A stretch of DNA of 10,933 nt from Candidatus Apopatocola equi (GTDB taxonomy: Bacteria > Bacillota > Clostridia > Oscillospirales > Oscillospiraceae). The notes beneath the pieces are model-generated. The model had not been told where the DNA came from, did not search any database, and worked only from the letters and a program-made list of their open reading frames with translations. The position numbers and the translations under genes are program-made. Positions 7,071 to 10,933 of this stretch are shown piece after piece. Where the stretch lies: assembly GCA_018065965.1 (NCBI GenBank), contig JAGHSH010000063.1:1-10933 (forward strand), written 5' to 3'. How positions within the stretch are numbered: position 1 is the first letter of the stretch; the number at the start of each line of letters is the position of its first letter.

Positions 7071-7772
7071 ATGAAAAGATGGATGAGTATACTTCTCTGC
7101 GCCGCTCTGATGCTCTCACTGTGCTCTCTGAGCGCAGCGGCAGCGTCCGGAGACGCCGTGGATGAGCTCGTCGACGGCATTGTGCAGTGGTCTCTGGACA
7201 GGAGCGGCGCGGCAGACGTGCAGGAATGGCTGGATACAGGGCTCAGCGAGAGCGCCGGCGTGGGTGCGGAGTGGTATGTCCTCGCCCTGCGGGAGCTGGG
7301 ATATGAACTGGATTACAGCCGCTATGCCGCCGCGCTGCAGAATTATGTGGAGGGAAACTCCGTGGCCAACGCCTCCACCCGGGAGCGCATTGCTCTCGGC
7401 TTCATCGCCGCGGGCTACAACAGCCCCTTTATCAACGCCACCGGCCATGACGCCATCGGTGAACTGGGACTCATGAGCTATGTGTACGGCCTGCATCTTT
7501 CCAACTGCGGGGCGGACTGCTCCCTGAGCGGGGAGGAGATCGTCGCCGCCATTCTGGAGCTGCAGCTTGCAGACGGCGGCTGGGCCATTTCCGGCGAGCG
7601 GGGCGACCCGGACGCCACCGCCATGACCCTGCAGGCTCTGGCGCCCCACCGGGAGCAGGAGAATGTGGCAGAGGCCGTGGACGCGGGCCTCGCCTATCTG
7701 GCTGCCGCCCAGCTGGACAACGGCGCTACCGCTCCTTCGGACAGGAGACCCCCGAGAGTATGTGCCAGGTGA
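7071..7772 (+). CDS. Transcobalamin-like membrane protein, N-terminal fragment (alpha/alpha-toroid), frameshifted
   Basis: The start ATG has GAGAGGAG (7055-7062) upstream. A signal peptide (about 1-25, SAAAAS cleavage region) is followed by helical repeats typical of the prenyltransferase/squalene-cyclase type alpha/alpha toroid: EWYVLALRELGY, ERIALGFIAAGY, ILELQLADGGW (DGGW at 168-171) and DATAMTLQAL. The animal transcobalamin alpha domain has this fold. The frame is good up to QLDNG at residue 218 and then turns into PSDRRPPRVCAR and a stop at 7770. The expected continuation, YRSFGQETPESMCQV, is present in another frame from 7727. One missing base in GGCG(G)CTAC near 7725 explains this. Read across the break, the gene spans 7071-8668 and would encode 532 residues. 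It may be a sequencing or assembly error, or a recent mutation that breaks the gene. Confidence 0.8.
   Translation: MKRWMSILLCAALMLSLCSLSAAAASGDAVDELVDGIVQWSLDRSGAADVQEWLDTGLSESAGVGAEWYVLALRELGYELDYSRYAAALQNYVEGNSVANASTRERIALGFIAAGYNSPFINATGHDAIGELGLMSYVYGLHLSNCGADCSLSGEEIVAAILELQLADGGWAISGERGDPDATAMTLQALAPHREQENVAEAVDAGLAYLAAAQLDNGATAPSDRRPPRVCAR
7722..7730 (+). other. Apparent one-base deletion (frameshift site)
   Basis: The sequence gac-aac-ggc-gc-tac-cgc becomes the toroid motif DNGGYRSFG if one G is added to the gc. Both sides are intact coding sequence of the same family. No slippery heptamer or downstream stem was seen, so programmed frameshifting is not favoured. Confidence 0.8.
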
Positions 7773-8668
7773 TCCTGACGCTCTGCACGCTGGGGATCGA
7801 CCCGATGAGCACCGACTACATCAAAAACGGCAGCACCCTGCTGGATGCGCTGCTGCGCTACCGGCTGGAGGACGGCAGCTTCTGCCATTCCGCCGAGACC
7901 GGCAGCAACGGCCTCTCCACGGTGGAGAGCCTTTATACCCTCGCCGCCTACCGGAGCTTTCTCAACGGCGGCAAGAACCTTTACGAATTTGAATTCCCCC
8001 AAAAGGACATTGCCGAGGCACAGCGGCAGAGCGAGGAGCAGAGCGCTCCCCCAGAGGAGAGCGTCACCCGGCCGGAGACGCCGGGCAGGGGCAGAACCGT
8101 GCTTCTGATCGCTGCCGGAGCGCTGGCGCTGGCGGCCTGTGCCTACTTCTTCTTCAGCGGGAAGAGAAGCGGCAAGAATTTTCTGTTTACTGCTTTGGTC
8201 TTTGCCCTCAGCGTGTACCTGATTTTCACGGTACGCATCGAAAAGACCTCGGATTACTACAGCGCTGCGGCGGCAGACGGGCCGCAGATCAGCACGGAGA
8301 TCTCCATCCGCTGCGATTCTGTCCGGGGTGAGCGGGAGCATATTCCCGCCGACGGAGTGATTCTGGAAAAGACCGTGATCGCTGTGAGCGAGAAGAGCAG
8401 CGCATACGATCAGCTGGTGGCGGCCTGCAAAAGCCGCTCCATCCATATGGACAAGGAAGAAAGCGCATTCGGCTCTGCCTATGTAAAGGGCCTTGCGAAT
8501 ATATATGAGTTCGATTTCGGCGACCTGAGCGGCTGGATGTTTGCCGTCAACGGTAAATTTTCCGATGTGGGAGCCGGTGAGTACATTCTGCAGGAAGGCG
8601 ACTGCGTAGAATGGGTCTACACGCGGGAGCTGGGCCGGGATGTGGGAGCCGAGATCCCGGAGAAGTAA
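7760..8668 (+). CDS. Transcobalamin-like membrane protein, C-terminal fragment (toroid end, two TM helices, DUF4430)
   Basis: Continuation of the previous entry after the frameshift; the true frame resumes at 7727, and ATG 7760 is only the first methionine, without a clear ribosome-binding site. Residues 1-75 finish the toroid repeats (LEDGSFCHSAETGSNGLSTV, LYTLAAYRSFL). An acidic, proline-rich linker follows (about 80-110). Then come two hydrophobic helices, about 113-133 and 139-158, separated by a short basic turn (GKRSGKN). Residues about 196-293 form a DUF4430 domain with SSAYDQLVAAC, GWMFAVNGKFSD and ILQEGDCVEWVYTREL. With the signal peptide outside, the basic turn lies in the cytoplasm and both the toroid and DUF4430 face outward, on either side of a membrane hairpin. 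This is the transcobalamin domain pair anchored next to an ECF transporter. The ligand is inferred to be a corrinoid. Confidence 0.85.
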   Translation: MCQVILTLCTLGIDPMSTDYIKNGSTLLDALLRYRLEDGSFCHSAETGSNGLSTVESLYTLAAYRSFLNGGKNLYEFEFPQKDIAEAQRQSEEQSAPPEESVTRPETPGRGRTVLLIAAGALALAACAYFFFSGKRSGKNFLFTALVFALSVYLIFTVRIEKTSDYYSAAAADGPQISTEISIRCDSVRGEREHIPADGVILEKTVIAVSEKSSAYDQLVAACKSRSIHMDKEESAFGSAYVKGLANIYEFDFGDLSGWMFAVNGKFSDVGAGEYILQEGDCVEWVYTRELGRDVGAEIPEK

Positions 8669-8674
8669 GGAGAG
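8667..8674 (+). promoter_or_regulatory. Ribosome-binding site fixing the EcfT start at 8679
   Basis: AAGGAGAG overlaps the stop codon of the preceding gene and lies 4 bases before ATG 8679. An ATG at 8640 in the same frame would overlap the preceding gene and lacks such a site, and it would add a charged stretch not typical of EcfT. Confidence 0.75.
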
Positions 8675-8678
8675 AAAC

Positions 8679-9557
8679 ATGAAGGCATTCGCGGATTACA
8701 ATCCCATATCGGTGTTCTTCTGCATTATGGGCGTGGCGTCCGTGGGAATGTTCTGTATGGATCCGCTGCTGCTCTTCCTCTCCCTGGCGGGAGCGGGTGC
8801 GCTCTTTTTCGCCCGCAACGGAAAAGCCGGGCTGCGGGAATGCGCCTGGTATCCGCTGCTGTTTTTGATCATGGCCATCGGCAACCCCCTTTTCAGTCAT
8901 AAGGGGGTTACGGTGCTTTTTGTGCTCAATGACAATCCCATCACACTCGAGAGCGTGGTCTACGGTCTTGCCATGGGCGCCATGGTGGTCGGCACGCTCT
9001 GGTGGTTCCGGAGCTTTTCCCAGATCATGACCAGCGATAAGCTGCTCTATCTCTTCGGCGCGGCTTCTCCCAAGCTGGCGCTGATCCTGTCGATGACCAT
9101 GCGCTACATTCCCCTCTTCCGCGCACAGGCGGAAAAGACCAACCGGGCGCAGAAGGCGCTGGGTCTTTATAAGGAGGATAATATCCCCGACCGGCTCAAG
9201 GGCGGCCTGCGGGTGTTCTCCGTCATGGTCACCTGGGCGCTGGAGAACGGCGTGATCACTGCCGATTCCATGACGGCCCGGGGCTACGGCGTGGGCAAAC
9301 GCAGCCAGTTTGCCATTTTTCGCTTCCGCAGGAGCGATGCGATCCTGCTGGCAGCCTCCCTTGCCCTGACGGCGCTGACCTTTACGGGCATGGGCATGGG
9401 CGCTGTTGGCTTCAGCTTCTATCCCGGCCTGCAGGCCGTAAAGACCACGCCCCTTGGGGTGCTGGTGTATTTTGCCTATGGGGTGCTGAGTCTGCTCCCC
9501 GCCATTCTGGAACTTTCGGAGGCCTGGCGATGGAAATCCTTGCAGTCCGCGATCTGA
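8679..9557 (+). CDS. ecfT: ECF transporter transmembrane subunit EcfT (CbiQ family)
   Basis: A 292-residue membrane protein, a usual length for EcfT. This subunit couples ATP hydrolysis by the EcfA ATPases to movement of a substrate-binding S component in the membrane. Hydrophobic helices are seen at about 9-45, 56-73, 92-110, 220-240 and 258-278. The long cytoplasmic region holds the coupling helices: MRYIPLFRAQAEKTNRAQKA (141-160) and, after ENGVITADSMT, the Ala-Arg-Gly motif ARG (200-202), the site that docks into the ATPase groove. In the first coupling motif the usual ARG-like triplet appears as ALG (160-162). The gene follows the transcobalamin-like gene by 10 bp and overlaps the next gene by 28 bp, so it is translated as part of the operon. 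The substrate is inferred from context; EcfT itself does not reveal it. Confidence 0.93.
   Translation: MKAFADYNPISVFFCIMGVASVGMFCMDPLLLFLSLAGAGALFFARNGKAGLRECAWYPLLFLIMAIGNPLFSHKGVTVLFVLNDNPITLESVVYGLAMGAMVVGTLWWFRSFSQIMTSDKLLYLFGAASPKLALILSMTMRYIPLFRAQAEKTNRAQKALGLYKEDNIPDRLKGGLRVFSVMVTWALENGVITADSMTARGYGVGKRSQFAIFRFRRSDAILLAASLALTALTFTGMGMGAVGFSFYPGLQAVKTTPLGVLVYFAYGVLSLLPAILELSEAWRWKSLQSAI
9517..9522 (+). promoter_or_regulatory. Ribosome-binding site fixing the EcfA start at 9530
   Basis: CGGAGG lies inside the end of ecfT, 7 bases before ATG 9530. This supports a start that overlaps ecfT by 28 bp, and translation of both genes is probably linked. Confidence 0.75.
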
Positions 9558-10933
9558 GCTTTAGCTATCCCACCTGCAGCGAGCCTACGCTGAAGCACCT
9601 GAGCTTCTCCGTGGAGGCAGGGGATTATACGGTCATCTGCGGCCCCACGGGCAGCGGCAAGAGCACCCTTCTGCGTATGCTCAAGCGGGAGCTGACGCCT
9701 CTGGGCGAGCTGGAGGGCAGCGTTGCCTACATGGGCAAGGAGCTGCAGGAGCTGGACGCCCTCACCGCTGCGGCGCAGATCGGCTTTGTCATGCAGCGGC
9801 CCGAGCAGCAGCTGGTCACCGATAAGGTCTGGCATGAGCTGGCCTTCGGACTGGAGAATATGGGGCTGCCGCAGGCAGCCATCCGCCGCCGGGTATCTGA
9901 GATGGCGGCGTATTTCGACATGGAGGACTGGTTCGACAAGCGGGTGGATGAGCTCTCCGGCGGCCAGAAGCAGCTGCTGAATCTGGCTGCGGTTATGGTC
10001 ATGCAGCCGCAGGTGCTTATCCTCGACGAGCCTACCTCCCAGCTGGATCCCATTGCCTCCGCAGACTTTCTGGAGACCGTCGGGCGGCTCAACCGGGAGA
10101 CCGGCGTGACGGTTCTGCTGGTGGAGCATCAGCTGGAGAGCGTGGTGCCCCGCTGCGATAAGCTCATGGTCATGGAAAAGGGGCGCATCCGCTACTACGA
10201 TGAGCCCAGAAGGGTCTGCGAGCAGCTGCGGGAGTTCCCGGCCATGCTGGAGGCCATGCCCGCCGCCGTCCGCCTTTTCAACAGCTTCCCGCCCAAGGGC
10301 GAATGCCCCCTGAATGTCCGGGAGGGCCGCCGCTGGGTGGAGGAGCATTTTGCCGACGCCGTGAAGGCGCTGCCGGAGAAAAGCTATACCCACAGCGCCA
10401 ACCCTGCGCTGGAGCTGAAGGATCTATGGTTCCGCTACAGCCGGGAGGGGAAGGACGTTCTCCGGGGCACGGATATCACCGTCTATGAGGGGGAGATCTT
10501 CTGCATCCTCGGCGGCAACGGCTCCGGCAAATCCACCACGATCTCCAATGCCGCGGGGCTCCTGAAGCCCTACAGCGGCACCATCCGGGTCTTTGGAAAG
10601 AAGATTCAGGAATATAAGAATCAGAGCCTCTACCGGGACTGCCTGTCTCTGCTGCCGCAGGATGTGCAGACGGTGTTCCTCTGCAATACGGTGCGTGAGG
10701 AGCTGCGGGACGCAGGCGCTGCCGTGGAGGATCTGCCCTATGACATCTCCCATCTGCTGGACAAGCATCCCTATGACCTCTCCGGAGGCGAACAGCAGCT
10801 GGTGGCACTGGCCAAGGTGCTCTCCACCCGTCCCCGTCTGCTGCTGCTGGACGAGCCCACCAAGGGTCTGGATGCTTATGCCAAGCGCGGCATCAGCGAT
10901 ATTCTCCGCCGCCTCCGCGCAGAGGGCATGACC
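9530..10933 (+). CDS. ecfA: ECF transporter fused double ATPase (EcfA-EcfA'), 3' end outside the window
   Basis: 468 residues are visible without a stop codon; the frame runs off the right edge. There are two ABC ATPase domains in one chain. The first: Walker A GPTGSGKST (38-46), Q-loop QRPEQQLVTDKVWHELAFG (from 89), signature LSGGQ (142-146), Walker B VLILDEPT (162-169), switch His200. A linker (about 225-290) leads to the second: Walker A GGNGSGKST (328-336), Q-loop LLPQDVQTVF, signature LSGGE (417-421), Walker B LLLLDEPT (437-444) and D-loop KGLD. The PEQQL and signature patterns fit the CbiO/EcfA group. Both sites look complete. ECF transporters need two ATPase domains, here fused. No S component has appeared yet, so it is expected just downstream or elsewhere. 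Confidence 0.94.
   Translation, partial: MEILAVRDLSFSYPTCSEPTLKHLSFSVEAGDYTVICGPTGSGKSTLLRMLKRELTPLGELEGSVAYMGKELQELDALTAAAQIGFVMQRPEQQLVTDKVWHELAFGLENMGLPQAAIRRRVSEMAAYFDMEDWFDKRVDELSGGQKQLLNLAAVMVMQPQVLILDEPTSQLDPIASADFLETVGRLNRETGVTVLLVEHQLESVVPRCDKLMVMEKGRIRYYDEPRRVCEQLREFPAMLEAMPAAVRLFNSFPPKGECPLNVREGRRWVEEHFADAVKALPEKSYTHSANPALELKDLWFRYSREGKDVLRGTDITVYEGEIFCILGGNGSGKSTTISNAAGLLKPYSGTIRVFGKKIQEYKNQSLYRDCLSLLPQDVQTVFLCNTVREELRDAGAAVEDLPYDISHLLDKHPYDLSGGEQQLVALAKVLSTRPRLLLLDEPTKGLDAYAKRGISDILRRLRAEGMT

Noticed and set aside
5975..7180. - strand frame opposite the riboswitch and lipoprotein gene
   Set aside because: It crosses the riboswitch, its terminator and the lipoprotein gene antisense, and has no recognisable domain.
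7716..7735. Programmed ribosomal frameshift
   Set aside because: There is no slippery heptamer at the break. A simple one-base loss restores a family motif exactly.
7760..7762. ATG 7760 as the start of an independent gene
   Set aside because: There is no clear ribosome-binding site, and the frame continues upstream to 7727 with residues that complete the toroid motif, so it is the second half of a frameshifted gene.

Overview
The window looks like chromosome from a Gram-positive anaerobe of the class Clostridia, most likely an Oscillospiraceae- or Lachnospiraceae-type gut bacterium. The clues are strong GGAGG ribosome-binding sites, a lipobox lipoprotein, ECF-type transport genes, dockerin and cohesin-like surface proteins, Big_2 domains, CCA-encoded tRNAs and a fairly high GC content. 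The lineage is an inference from these traits, not from a database match.

Left part (1-5630, + strand): two adjacent genes for exported surface proteins. The first is cut by the window edge. It carries a region resembling the transcobalamin-like C-terminal domain (DUF4430) plus a beta-rich module, and ends in a type I dockerin. The second encodes a 1551-residue modular protein with a signal peptide, two cohesin-like domains, three Big_2 domains, two sets of internal repeats and a C-terminal dockerin. An intrinsic terminator follows at 5590-5630. An exact 67-bp direct repeat (1-67 and 655-721) encodes the dockerin start twice, and one copy sits exactly at the window edge.

Middle (5650-5935, - strand): a small tRNA operon, tRNA-Asp(GTC) then tRNA-Thr(GGT), with a near-consensus promoter and its own terminator.

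Right part (5990-10933, + strand): a promoter and a candidate cobalamin riboswitch ending in a perfect intrinsic terminator precede an operon. Its genes encode a DUF4430 lipoprotein; a protein with an alpha/alpha-toroid N-terminal region, a two-helix membrane hairpin and a C-terminal DUF4430 domain (broken here by an apparent one-base deletion near 7725); EcfT; and a fused double-ATPase EcfA that runs off the window. The toroid plus DUF4430 pair is the domain plan of animal transcobalamin and intrinsic factor.

Working model (inference): the right operon is a B12-repressed corrinoid capture and uptake system, in which transcobalamin-like surface proteins feed an ECF transporter whose S component probably lies downstream. 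The dockerin-tagged DUF4430-like protein at the left edge, with its cohesin-bearing partner, may be a cell-surface extension of the same capture strategy. That link rests on shared domains only.
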